Below are positions 54,360-64,000 of a stretch of DNA of 64,000 nucleotides, in pieces. Under the pieces are notes generated by a model. It was not told the origin of the DNA, did not search any database, and worked only from the letters and a program-made list of their open reading frames with translations. The stretch covers positions 31,683-95,682 of the forward strand of contig JAQNBH010000295.1 of assembly GCA_028752905.1 (NCBI GenBank), given 5' to 3'. The translations under genes were made by a program, and so were the position numbers. Every line of letters begins with the position of its first letter. The first letter of the stretch is position 1. The DNA comes from Cladorhizidae sp. MBARI D1340-BT2. Lineage: Eukaryota; Porifera; Demospongiae; Poecilosclerida; Cladorhizidae.

Positions 54360-57300
54360 TCCTCCCGGGGCGAGAGAGTTGCTCCTCCTCTGGGATGATG
54401 ACTGCCAGCTTTACGATTGGACGCTTATGTGTGCCACACAAGGGACCTCGCACGGTCGCTGCTCGGACGTATCCATCGACTCCAGGGTGTATCTCCACCA
54501 CTCTAGCTAGTGACCACTGGTTGATAAATTGAAACTGATCCTTGACCAAAACCACGTCTCCAACTCTCAGATTCCTCTTTGGTTGCTGCCATTTGTTGAA
54601 GCGGTTGAGAGTGGTTACGTAGCTGTCGGTCCATCGTTTCCAGAAATGTTCTGACAGACGCCTGCAATGGTTCCACTTGGCTCGCTTCGTCTGGGTCCCT
54701 AGTCCTAGGACATTGGAGATATCCGGTAGAGCAGTCAGTGGTCTTCCAACCAGGAAATGTCCTGGCGTTAGGGCAAGTTCAGTGTCGATTGGCTGAGCGT
54801 TGAGAGGTACTAGTGGTCGACTATTCATAATAGCTTCGGCTTGGCTCAGGAAAGTAGTCAGACGCTCGAAGTTGAGAGGAGTGGTCCCGGCAATGGATCG
54901 GAGCAATGTCTTTGCACTCTTGACATTGCTCTCCCAGAGCCCTCCAAAGTGTGGAGCTAGCTCTGGAATATGACTCCATGTCACCTTCTGATTGGTTAGG
55001 AATCACTGGATCGGGTCATCAACCTCCTTACTGTTGAGTGCATCGTAGGCCTGTCTCAAACTCCTGTCTGCTCCGACGAAGTTGGTCCCATTGTCCGAAT
55101 ACATTCTTACTGGGAGACCTCGTCTGCTCACGAACCTCTGAAAGGCTGACATGAAGGCTTCAGTAGATAAGTCTGATACCACTTCGAGGTGTACTGCCTT
55201 AGTCGCCATACAGATGAACAGACAGACGTATGCCTTCTCTATCAGTGGCTTCCTTGGATTGCCTGATTTCAATGTCATGGGACCGGCTAGGTCCACGCCC
55301 ACGTGGCTAAAGGTGGATGACGGGGTAGTTCGCTGCACCGGAAGCTGCCCCATGAGTTGTGTTGCCTTTCTTGCGTACGATTTTCGACAAGGAATGCACT
55401 GGTTGGCCACATGTCTGGCCATTGATCGTGCTCCGGAAACGTGATAGCTCTGGGAGAGTGCCTCGAGGAGAACGGATGCTCCAGCATGGTGGTGTGTTAG
55501 GTGTAGCTGTCGCATGATCAGGTAGGTGAGCTGACTCTTCCTTGGAAGTATCCGAGGGTGTTTGGTCAGTTCGGGTAGATCAGATCGTTCTAGCCGTCCT
55601 CCGACGACTAGTATTCCTTCCTTGCTTAGGATAGGTCTCAAGGGTAGTAGTGCGCTCTTGTGTGGCAACTCCTCCCTCTGCTGCAGGGCCAGAAGCTCAC
55701 CAGGGTAGTAGCGCTTCTGTACCTCCCTGATCAGCTGTCTCTCGGCCACGTCCAGTTCTTCGACTGTGATGTGGCTCTTGAGGTTTCTGCCGGCTGGATC
55801 CTTCTTTTGGGCATTGCTGACGAATCGCTGCTGCCAGGCTGTGATCCGTAGGAGTTCTCTGAACGAAGAGCACTGCAGTGGGGGTTCCCTTGGAGTGACC
55901 CTCTGCAATGTCAGAGCCGTGAACTCTTTCTTGATCTCTGGCAAGAGTACGGTTGCTCCCTTGGGAGGCTTTGGCCACATCTTGGGGTCTTCTGCCAGCC
56001 AAGGTGGCCCGTTCCACCATAGATCGTGCTTCACGAGTTCGGCTGGCATTACTCCTCTTGAGGCAGCATCCGCCGGGTTGCTGTCTGTGGGGACATGTCT
56101 CCAATTGCCTGCTGGCACCTTCTGGGTGATGGTGGTGACTCTGTTTGAGACGTACACCTTGAGTTTGCCCGGTTGCTGATTGATCCAGCCGAGCACAACT
56201 GTAGAGTCTGTCCAGGCGAATAAATGTTTCTGTTGGATGTTGAGGGTTCATGCCGTATTCACCATCAGTCGACTCGACAGGGTCGCACCGCACAGCTCGA
56301 GCTTGGGGATCGTCATCGGCGTTGTAGGCGCCACTCTGGTCTTGGCAGTGATGAGAGCTGTGGACACGGGAGATATATGACACCACCATATGCCTTCTCC
56401 GATGCATCGGAGAAGCCGTGGAGCTGGACGAGTCACCTCTTCTTGTAGGGAATGAAGTGGCACCTCTGGATCGGGTGCTTGGTGATGAGTGGTAGCTCCT
56501 CCGTCCACTGATTCCATCGCATGACGATGTCGTCGGGCACCGGGTCATCCCAGTCCATTCCTTGGACCCAGATGTCTTGGAGGATGAGCTTTGCTGTGAC
56601 CATGGCTGGAGCAAACCAGCCCATAACGTCATATGTTCGGGCGAGATCAGAGGAGATCTGTCTCTTGCTTGCCTTCCGGTTGCTGCTGAGAGTCGGGGTG
56701 GAAACGAACAACTGATCTTGAATGGTATTCCAGTGGATGCCCAATGTCTTGTGGCATCTGTCTGGTGTAAGTAAGGCGATTTCACCTTCTTCCTCGCATA
56801 GTTCGGAGGGAATGGATTGTTGGAGTTCGGAGGAGTGGTTCCTCCACTTCCGGAGGCTCATCTTAGCCAAGCCGAGTAGTTGGCTGAGCTGCTGCCAGAG
56901 GGTTATGGCTTCCTCTAGAGTGGCTGCACCGGTGACACAGTCATCGACGTAGAACTGCGTACGGATGATGTGTGCAGCTGCTGGGTGCTCGGACTCGAAG
57001 TCTTTGGCCAACTGTAAGAGTGTCTGTGTGGCGAGGAAGGGTGATGCTGCTACCCCGAAGGTGACTCGCATCATCCTCCAGATCTGTGTCTGCTCGTTGT
57101 CGTCCTTCCAGATAAACCGGTGTAGGTCTCTGTCTTCCGTATGTAAGCCGATTTCCCTAAACATCTTCGAGATGTCGGCCGTCATGGCAATGTTATGGCT
57201 ACGGAACTTGAGCAGGATCTCCGTTGTGAGAGGATATTGGTTTGGCCCAGCCAGCAACGTGTCGTTAAGAGACAAACCATTGCTCGTCCTGGCTGAGGCA

Positions 57301-59892
57301 TCGAACACAACTCTGAGCTTCGTTGTTGTACTGCTCTCTTTCGTTACCCCGTGCATGGGTAGATAGAAGCACTGGCTGTCTGGCTTGGTCAAGTCGGAGT
57401 CGGGTACTACCTCCGCGTGATGCAGTGATGCGTACTCGATTACGGCTTGCCGGAAGGGCCCCCACTGTCCCTTCTTGACCAAGGCCTTCTGGTTCTGTGT
57501 GAACCTTCGCTCTACCTGTGTCCTTGAATGTCCGAGCTCTGGGGTCGGGTTCTTCCGGGGCAGATGCACAACGTATCTGCCATCTTTCATTCTGCTGTGT
57601 GTCTCCTCGTAATGGGCCACAGCATCTGCGTCATCCTTGCTGAGAGAGAGATGGTGGGGCTGGATCTCCTCGCATTCCCAGAACGTAGATGGGTTATGGG
57701 AGTCTTCCTGAGCCAGGAACACCTCTGCTTGTTGGGTGCCTCCTCCTCCTTGCACGATCCACCTGAAGATGGTGTCGGCGGCCAGGTACTTGCCGTCGCT
57801 GCTTGCTCTCGCTTCTGTTTGTCCCACGTTCATCATTGTCGCTGTGGCCTCAGACCCTAGTAGGAGGTCAACCCTCCCGGGGAGAGAAAAGGAAGGATCG
57901 GCCAAATCTAGTCCCTTGAGGAATGGGAGTGAATCTGCATGTGGGAGTGGTTCGCTTGGGAGATCCATGGCGACTGCTTCTGAGACATGAGCCGTGATAG
58001 GGATGGAGGGAGAGAGCTGCTGACGCATGGGTCAGATGGTCATGGCTGCTACCAGTTCGCACTGCAATCCAGTGACGTTTCCGACAGTGGAGGTGAAGCT
58101 GCGCTGTGGCGTAGTAACGGCACCGAGCTGCCGCACGAGACGGGAGGTGGCATAGGATGCCGAACTGCAAACATCCAGAATTGCTCTGGCTTGCACAGCG
58201 TGACCGTTTGCCTCGACTGTCACGACAGCAGTCGGGAGGATACCGACATCCCTGGCTGCATTGGCCAGGTAGGACGAACGGGTCTGGGCGGGTGGGTTCT
58301 GGGCGGGAGTGGTGGAAGCTGGCTGAGCTTCGGAGTTTCCCTCGTGTAGCAAGGAGTGATGCTTGGCTTGGCACTCCCGGCACGTCTTGTTGCTGCGGCA
58401 CTGCTCCACCGTATGGCTGTAGCCGAGACAGTTGAAACACAGCTTCAGCCTCTTGACCACTTCCCTCCGTTGTGGAATGGTGTTTGACTGAAAGGTGGGG
58501 CAGAGAAACATAGGATGTCTCTCGACCTGGCAGAGCTTGCAGGGTGCCTTTGCTCGCTGTTGGTAGGGTGTGTACGGGTTAGCTGCTGCAGACAGGGGCG
58601 TAACTTCTGACTGCGCGAGGTACACCGGCTGCTTCCGTGGCTTGCTGGCGTAGGACTGCTCTGGTGCTGCTGGTTTTGGAGTCTTCTTGTTCCTTTGTCG
58701 TATTTCGAGGTCATCCTCGTATTGGGAGGCGACGTTGTTAAGGAACAATATGAAGTCCTTAATGGCCGGGACCTTCTTGGACTTGTTTGCTGCGGCTTTG
58801 GTCCATTGCTTGGCGAGTCGTCCGTCCAGCTTGACCTCCCCCAACGTGGTGTAAATGTCAGAAGCCGTGTCTTGTCCTGTTGTGGTGGCTTCCCTGTATG
58901 CTGCTGACAGAGTTCTAGCCCAGGCTCGGGCGTCGGCTTCTTCAACGAGCTTGCCAATCACCAGGGACTGCACTGATGTTCGATAGACCAGATGAGGATT
59001 GTCATACAGCCCTTTCAGGACCTCCGTGATGACGTCATAGTCGCCAGGGGCTCCCTGAAGGTACCGGTACTCTGCTATGGCCTCGGGAGTTCGTACTGCT
59101 TTCTTTAGGTACAGTATTTTGTCATCCTCCGTCATCAGACGGTCCTTCTTGATGACGGCCTGGAATTCCCTCCAGAATGAGGGCCAGTCTAGCTTGTCCC
59201 CGGAGAACTTGGGGAAGGATATATCCGGCAGGCGGCTCCTCAATAGTTCTGCGGCTGTGATGCCGGTGGCTGCCGGCGTCTTTGTAGCTGAGGGTTCGAT
59301 TGGATCCTGAGTTGCCCGCCATGTGAGCCAGAGCTGCGACATGCGTCTATCTTGCACTTCCATCTGATCCTCGAATTTGTTTTCCTCTGCTTCTGGGAGG
59401 TTGCCGCATAGGGATTCTGCTTCCTTGAGCAGTCGCTTGGCATCGAGGAGTTTTTCTTCTGTGGTATCATCAGGCCTGTCTACCGTCTTTGTCAGTCGAT
59501 CCAATGCTCGTTCAACCACTTTTGTAGCCTTTCGGGCTTCCTGGAGACATTTGGCTTGATCGTCTAGTGTTATTGTTAATGCTGTCATGTGTGATGAGCG
59601 CTCGGACACTTCGTAGAGTTCCTCGTGCTCCCGATCGAAGCTAGCAGACGTCTGGGAGTGGTCTGCTTCCATGACTTATGATGAGGCGCTCCTGATAGAG
59701 CTTAAATTCATTCTGCTGTTCGAGGATGGCAGCCCTGAGCTGCACTGTTTGAGCAAGGGTGACTTCTGCCAGTGGTCCTTCAGCTAACCTCGTGATTTGC
59801 CGATGGATCCTGGTGAGGGCGCCCTTCTTCTGGCCCCTTCGGTTCCGGAGGACTGCCAGATCTTCCATGTCGTCTATCGTTGATGTGGACAT
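54322..59892 (-). pseudogene. BEL/Pao gag-pol polyprotein, broken
   Basis: Readable domains in order: gag from MSTSTIDDMEDLAVLRNRRG (59,892) with a frameshift near 59,670; zinc-knuckle-like CKLCQVERHPMFLC and CFNCLGYSHTVEQC; protease-like AILDVCSSASYATSR (Asp codon 58,173-58,175), again D-V-C-S; TGA at 58,032; RT with FYVDDCVTGAA; TGA at 56,433 followed by RNase H QLHGFSDASEKAYGG; a frameshift near 56,380; TGA at 56,248; RNase H continued (WTDSTVVLGWINQQPGKLKV); integrase with GVDLAGP, MYSDNGTNF, TGA at 55,003, then GGLWESNVKSAK; and stop within the LTR. Three of the four TGA codons align with Arg and one with Lys in copy 1. Confidence 0.92.
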
Positions 59893-60101
59893 GTCTGAAA
59901 AACGAGTCGTTGTCAGAGCTGGTGTGGTAAGGCGCACCGTCGAGTTGCCTTGTTCTGATGCTGATGGGAGTGGACCTCGGTGTAGTGTAGTCCTCGTTCG
60001 TCTTGCTGCAAGGGTCCCTGGGGAGCTTCCTTGCTGATGCTGAGAGTGTAGTCGAACCTCGGTGTAGATACCTCAGTGTAGTGTCGGAATCGGAAAGCGA
60101 G

Positions 60102-60119
60102 ATCCGGCTCGAAGGACCA
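60102..60119 (-). other. Primer binding site (tRNA-Tyr type), BEL copy 2
   Basis: On the plus strand atccggctcgaaggacca, the same 18 bases as in BEL copy 1, ending 2 nt from the 5' LTR. Confidence 0.75.
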
Positions 60120-60121
60120 AA

Positions 60122-60657
60122 TGTTCTGGCCTGTTCCCTTCGTGAATGCTGAACAGGCGGTCAGAGCATGAGCTGTGGTGAACCGACTAACAACTGTTTT
60201 GATGAGGGTTGTAAGGCCTCCAATTGTTAGGGCTCGGAATGTGGAGTAGCTGTGCGGTGCTGAGATGCAAAAAGGAGTGTGAGTGTATCTCTCCCCAAGT
60301 CAGTGGCTGGCTACTAGGCTCGCTTTGACTGGTCTTACTTAATACCCCAAACAGTGACTGGTTTCGAGACTCGTTTTGAGTGGTTGTAAATAAGTAATAG
60401 CATAAGTTTAAGACATGGATACATACAGAATTGTGATGTGCGGCTGCTGAGCTTATATACTGCAGCAGTCCCGCAAGGTAGCTGTGGGTATAGGATATGA
60501 ATATGATTACATGTGAATGGTAGGAATAGGTGTCTATAGGTGACGAGGAAAGTTCACACATGCATGGCTGGGTAAGTTTTAGCTAATACAATGTTCAGAA
60601 TGCATAATAAGAATAAGTTCCATGTTCTCAGCTCTTGTGGACCCTCAGGCGCGTCCA
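60122..60657 (-). repeat. 5' LTR of BEL copy 2
   Basis: 536 bp, constant 6,298-bp offset from the 3' LTR, about 98.7% identical by hand count. Confidence 0.93.
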
Positions 60658-60937
60658 CAGATAATATTTGTTCTTTCCACATTGTTTGTCCATGTCCAAA
60701 CTACTGTTTAATTAAGCCACTCCACATTTATCTATCTTTAAATATTATAATCATATCTATGCACACACACAGCTTCACCAGTACTTGGTGCTAGACTGAC
60801 AGCACAATATTTTTTCCTTCTTTTGATGTTGTTTTTTTGGTGTTCACTTCATGTAGAGTCATCTTCATTGTCGCTGTAAAGCCATAATTATTATATTATT
60901 ATAAGTTAATTATACCACTGCTCTTGCACACGCGCAG

Positions 60938-61301
60938 TCGTTTATCATTAGCTTGTCTGCCGAGATCAAGAAATCATTCCGTGCTTGTGGCATCACTGTG
61001 AAGGTGGGCGGGTCTGAAGATGGAGAAATTCACTGCTTCAAAGTCGATAAAGAAGAAGCTTTAGCTATCCCAGCCATTACTCAAGCTACTCACCAGCTGT
61101 TGGGAGGGAAGTGACAGCAGTAGAGAAGATCAATTGGCTTCCTTGGACGAAGAACAGATCGAACATAACGAATTCATTGTAGACGATAGCGATTAGGAAC
61201 TCTATCCAGCCAATTACTACCTAGCTCAAATGTTTGAAATGAAACAATCTCAACCACAAACAAAATTGCGTCAGGCACAAGACTGGCTTGGCACTGCTTG
61301 A
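60938..61301 (+). pseudogene. Unrecognised coding exon, damaged, with poly(A) signal
   Basis: Acceptor-like cttgcacacgcgcag ends at 60,937. From 60,938 the frame is open for 58 codons (SFIISLSAEIKKSFRACGIT, then KVGGSEDGEIHCFKVDKEEA, ...QATHQLLGGK) to TGA at 61,112. One base on, a second frame continues coding-like: DSSREDQLASLDEEQIEHNE, FIVDDSD, TAG, then ELYPANYYLAQMFEMKQSQP to TGA at 61,299. AATAAA follows at 61,316-61,321. This looks like a terminal exon with one frameshift and one nonsense codon. The acidic DEEQIEHNEF stretch is notable. No family is recognised; it could be a host gene or an element ORF. Confidence 0.5.
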
Positions 61302-61339
61302 AGATCGCAAGCTGAAATAAATACAAGTCGCGACTTATA

Positions 61340-62480
61340 TTCGGTAATATATCAAATACATCAAATAAACATATAATATCATCTATATATATATATCAAA
61401 AAATATATATATCAAATAGCAAATAAACACATATATGTGATAGGATCTGAGAAAATGGGTCTTATGTAGAGATAAATGTTTTTGTGGTATGACTAAAATG
61501 AGTTGACTTTTTTTTTTTTGTATTACAGGCATCTACTACCTTTCCTTAAATATTTGTGTGAAGTCTGAAGGCTCTTACTTGCTTCTTTATAGGCAACAGT
61601 CAGGTTAGAAGATTGGTGGTCAAGAAGCTTGCTACGCGTGTAACGGAAATGCGTTGCCATGCAACGAGGAGAAAATACTGCCCGCGTATGCAGAAAGATG
61701 GGAACCCCCCACAAAATGGGGGGTTTCCTACTAGCTGCTCTAGTGGCAGCATGGTTAACAATCTAACAAAGGAAAGGCTTCATTAAAGTGCACAGGAAAC
61801 TGCAAAATCCATTAATTTAAAACGCGTTTTTCTCAAAATGAATGCTTCAAGTGTCTAGCATTCAGGGTTTCATAACTTTACTTCTGAATTGAAATAAGTC
61901 ATGATTTGAGTTCCAAAATATAGTATATATGTTTATTTGATATATTATATATATTTGATATATATAATATGTTTATTTGATATATACACGTTTATTTGAT
62001 ATATATAATGTTTATTTCATATATGTGATAGTATCTGAGAAAAGGGGTCTTATGTACAAAATAAAATAAAAAGAGTTATTGATAGAACAAAGCAATGCCT
62101 ACAAATAAACATATATATATATATATATCTAAAATAAATATATAAACATATCTATATCAAATAAACATATAATATATCAAATAAACATAATTATATATAT
62201 CAAATAAACATATTATATATATGAAATAAATATGTATATATAAGATATATCAAATAAACATATATATATATATAAAATAAACATATATATATATATAACA
62301 AATAAATATATATCTATTTAATAAACATATAAATATCAATATATTATATCTATATATATATCAAATAAACATATATTATATATATATATATATATATCAA
62401 ATAAACATGAAATCAACATATATTATATCAAATAACATATATATAATAATATCAAATAAACATCAAATAAACATCAAATA

Positions 62481-62518
<38 letters not shown>

Positions 62519-62591
62519 TTATATATATATATATATATCAAATACACATATATATATCAAATAAACATATATATATCAATATATATATCAA
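61340..62591. repeat. A+T satellite, second block with islands
   Basis: The same tatatcaaataaacat units as 52,259-53,720, with a short reversed patch at about 61,925-62,020. An ordinary-sequence island (61,440-61,920) begins gataggatctgagaaaa, and the same phrase recurs at about 62,028 (gatagtatctgagaaaa). It includes a small hairpin, gggaacccccca...tggggggtttcc (about 61,701-61,728). No gene is supported. Confidence 0.8.
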
Positions 62592-63416
62592 ACATCTGAA
62601 TCTGAGTATTCCAAGCAAAAGTCCTGGGATGGTCGGCTCGTGAAGGCTGCTTTCAATTCTCTCCTGAATTGGGCTACAAATCCTACTTCTCGAATACGGA
62701 TTCAGGCAGCAGTTAGAAAGGAGTCAGGCGCTTGGATTCATGCCCTCCCCATGTCTTCATTAGGCCTCCGTATGGATGATGATGTTATCAGGGTAGCCAT
62801 TGGTTTGCGGTTGGGTACACCTCTCTGTTATCCTCACACTGTTGCCATCAGTGTGGAACTCGGGGTGGACCAGCTAGGGACTGATGGTCTCAGTTGCTCG
62901 AAGAGTCAGGGTCGTCATTCCAGGCATGCAGCTATCAACGTTCTTGTTAGACGATCACTTGCATCCATAAAGGTTCCGTCACATCTGGAGCCCTCTGGGA
63001 TCTGTCGCTCAGATGGCAAGCATCCAGATGGGGCTTCCATTGTTCCCTGGAGGAACGGCCGAAATCTTGTGTGGAATGCTACATGAGTGGACACTTTTGC
63101 CGCTTCGTATACAACTATGTTACCTGATGGTCCAGGGTGCATTTCTGACAGGGCCGAATTTCTGAAGAAGGGGAAGTATGCAAATATAGAGGCTACTCAT
63201 TATTTTGTACCTATTGGTATCGAGACCTCTGGAGTATTTGGGTCTGAGACAAAGAGTTTTCTCCAAGAGCTAGGTGCACGCCTCAAAACTGAGTCTGGTG
63301 ACCTTCGTGCCTACCATTTCCTGCTGCAAAGAATTGCAGTTGCAATCCAACGAGGAAATGCTGTTGCAGTGCTTGGATCCAGCTCAGTACCTGACGATCA
63401 TTATTTCTTAAATTAA
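62592..63416 (+). pseudogene. C-terminal region of an RT-associated ORF with nuclease-like motif
   Basis: One frame runs through the segment, broken only by TGA at 63,084. It reads KSWDGRLVKAAFNSLLNWAT, SGAWIHALPMSSLGLRMDDD, LCYPHTVAISVELG, SCSKSQGRHSRHAAINVLV, LEPSGICRSDGKHPDGAS, LVWNAT, stop, VDTFAAS, and ends LLQRIAVAIQRGNAVAVLG. I recognise this as the segment that follows reverse transcriptase in many sponge and cnidarian predicted proteins, where a C..C...H..C cluster and a PDG...WDATCVDT stretch resemble a restriction-like nuclease. Here the expected Asp is Asn (WNAT), the following Cys is a stop and the zinc ligands are partly lost. The RT part is absent. Confidence 0.65.
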
Positions 63417-63494
63417 ATTTATGCAATATGCATGTATTTTATATGCATGTATTCTGCATGTATGCATGTATTCTAGTTTGCATGTATTCTAGTT
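63417..63494. repeat. Short gcatgtattctagttt repeat
   Basis: Five to six loose copies of gcatgtatt(ctagttt) between the ORF end and the microsatellite. Confidence 0.7.
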
Positions 63495-64000
63495 ATTGTT
63501 ATTATTATTTATTATTATTATTATTGTTCTTATTATTGTTGCTAATATTGTTGCTATTGATGTTGCTATTGTTGTTGCTAATGTTGTTGCTATTAATGTT
63601 GCTATTGTTGTTGCTATTGCTGTTGCTATTGTTGTTGATATTGTTCTTGCTATTGTTGTTGCTAGTTGCTATAGTTGTTGCTATTGTTGTGCTAATATTG
63701 TTGCTATTATTCTTGCTATTGTTGCTATCACTGTTGTTATTACTGTTGCTATTACTGTTGCTATTACTTTTGTTATTACTTTTGCTATTACTTTTGCTAT
63801 TACTGTTGCTATTAATGTTGCTAATACTGTTGTTATTACTGTTGATATTTTTATTACTATTATTATTACTATTATTATTACTATTATTATTACTATTATT
63901 ATTACTATTATTATCAATATTATTCTCATTATTACTACTATTATTACTACTATTATTACTACTATTATTACTACTATTATTACTACTATTATTATTACTA
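63495..64000. repeat. TTA/TTG/GCT trinucleotide microsatellite
   Basis: Long (gttgctatt)n and (tattattac)n tracts running to the window edge. The 82-codon minus-strand ORF of isoleucine and valine is an artefact of the triplet repeat. Confidence 0.95.

Larger units (their letters stand above)
53824..60657 (-). mobile_element. BEL/Pao LTR retrotransposon (copy 2), degenerate
   Basis: 6,834 bp. The 536-bp LTRs (53,824-54,359 and 60,122-60,657) differ at about 7 positions (1.3% by hand). Both flanks are CAGAT (53,819-53,823 and 60,658-60,662). The tRNA-Tyr-type primer site is at 60,102-60,119. The polyprotein is clearly related to copy 1 but broken by frameshifts and four TGA codons. The element is complete in structure but cannot make its own protein. 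Confidence 0.93.

Noticed and set aside
55697..56785. 362-codon minus-strand ORF overlapping BEL copy 2 pol
   Set aside because: It is in a different frame from the recognisable RT/RNase H motifs and has low-complexity content; a shadow ORF.
61523..61714. 63-codon minus-strand ORF
   Set aside because: No motif, no conservation visible in the window, and short enough to occur by chance.
63681..63929. Isoleucine/valine-rich membrane-like ORF
   Set aside because: Translation of a trinucleotide microsatellite.

Overview
The window is eukaryotic and almost certainly from an early-branching animal. A sponge is my best guess, a cnidarian is possible. It is about 60% A+T. The few host-like exons have GT-AG borders, and most of the rest is satellite DNA and transposable elements. 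The element mix is animal in character: BEL/Pao, two kinds of Ty3/gypsy, hAT, a GIN/Ginger-like integrase transposon, and an RT-linked ORF of a type common in sponges and cnidarians. There is no bacterial gene, operon or CRISPR array. The taxon is inferred from these families, not from a diagnostic gene.

Layout. 1-5,820 is a pile of unrelated tandem repeats (24-, 30-, 46-, 69- and 39-bp units); the first contains TTAGGG. 5,820-18,790 and 25,980-27,350 are copies of one long composite repeat. Its order is an A+T-rich body, then a 34-bp array of very different length in each copy, then diverged ~113-128-bp monomers, then the body again. Each monomer looks like a miniature exon: a CAG acceptor, about 62 nt, an AGGTAAG donor and about 60 nt of 'intron'. 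One such 'intron' has grown into 35 copies of a 36-mer (11,936-13,195).

18,792-20,340 is a truncated gypsy element on the minus strand. 20,653-25,368 is a probable host gene (two phase-0 exons) whose 4.36-kb intron holds a GT-rich minisatellite, itself split by a 3,347-bp gypsy element with 334-bp LTRs and a TGTGT target duplication. 27,351-31,060 is a decayed gypsy element with integrase upstream of reverse transcriptase (the Gmr1-type order), carrying a solo LTR of the 18.8-kb family.

31,500-34,641 and 49,254-49,893 look like pieces of one minus-strand, multi-exon GIN/Ginger-like transposase gene: an N-terminal integrase zinc domain, a DDE core, a GPY/F module, a ULP1 (C48) protease and a PHD finger. 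Two hAT elements (about 35.0-36.8 and 36.97-39.98 kb), a possible piggyBac scrap (40.2 kb) and an apparently intact BEL/Pao element (40,937-48,188) lie between the pieces. The BEL element has LTRs identical by eye, TSD AGATT and one 1,867-codon ORF.

50,257-53,720 is an A+T satellite in two head-to-head arms, with a strong 36-bp-arm hairpin at 50,537-50,620. 53,824-60,657 is a second BEL/Pao element on the minus strand, complete in structure but broken by several stops, all TGA. 60,938-61,321 is an unrecognised damaged exon with a poly(A) signal. 61,340-62,600 is more A+T satellite, followed by a broken RT-linked ORF (62,592-63,416) and TTA/TTG microsatellite to the end.

The genes do not form a pathway. 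The window records repeated insertion, nesting and satellite growth. The strongest candidates for something new are the exon-like monomer array with the composite repeat around it, the integrase-ULP1-PHD element, and the unusual D-V-C-S protease motif shared by both BEL elements.
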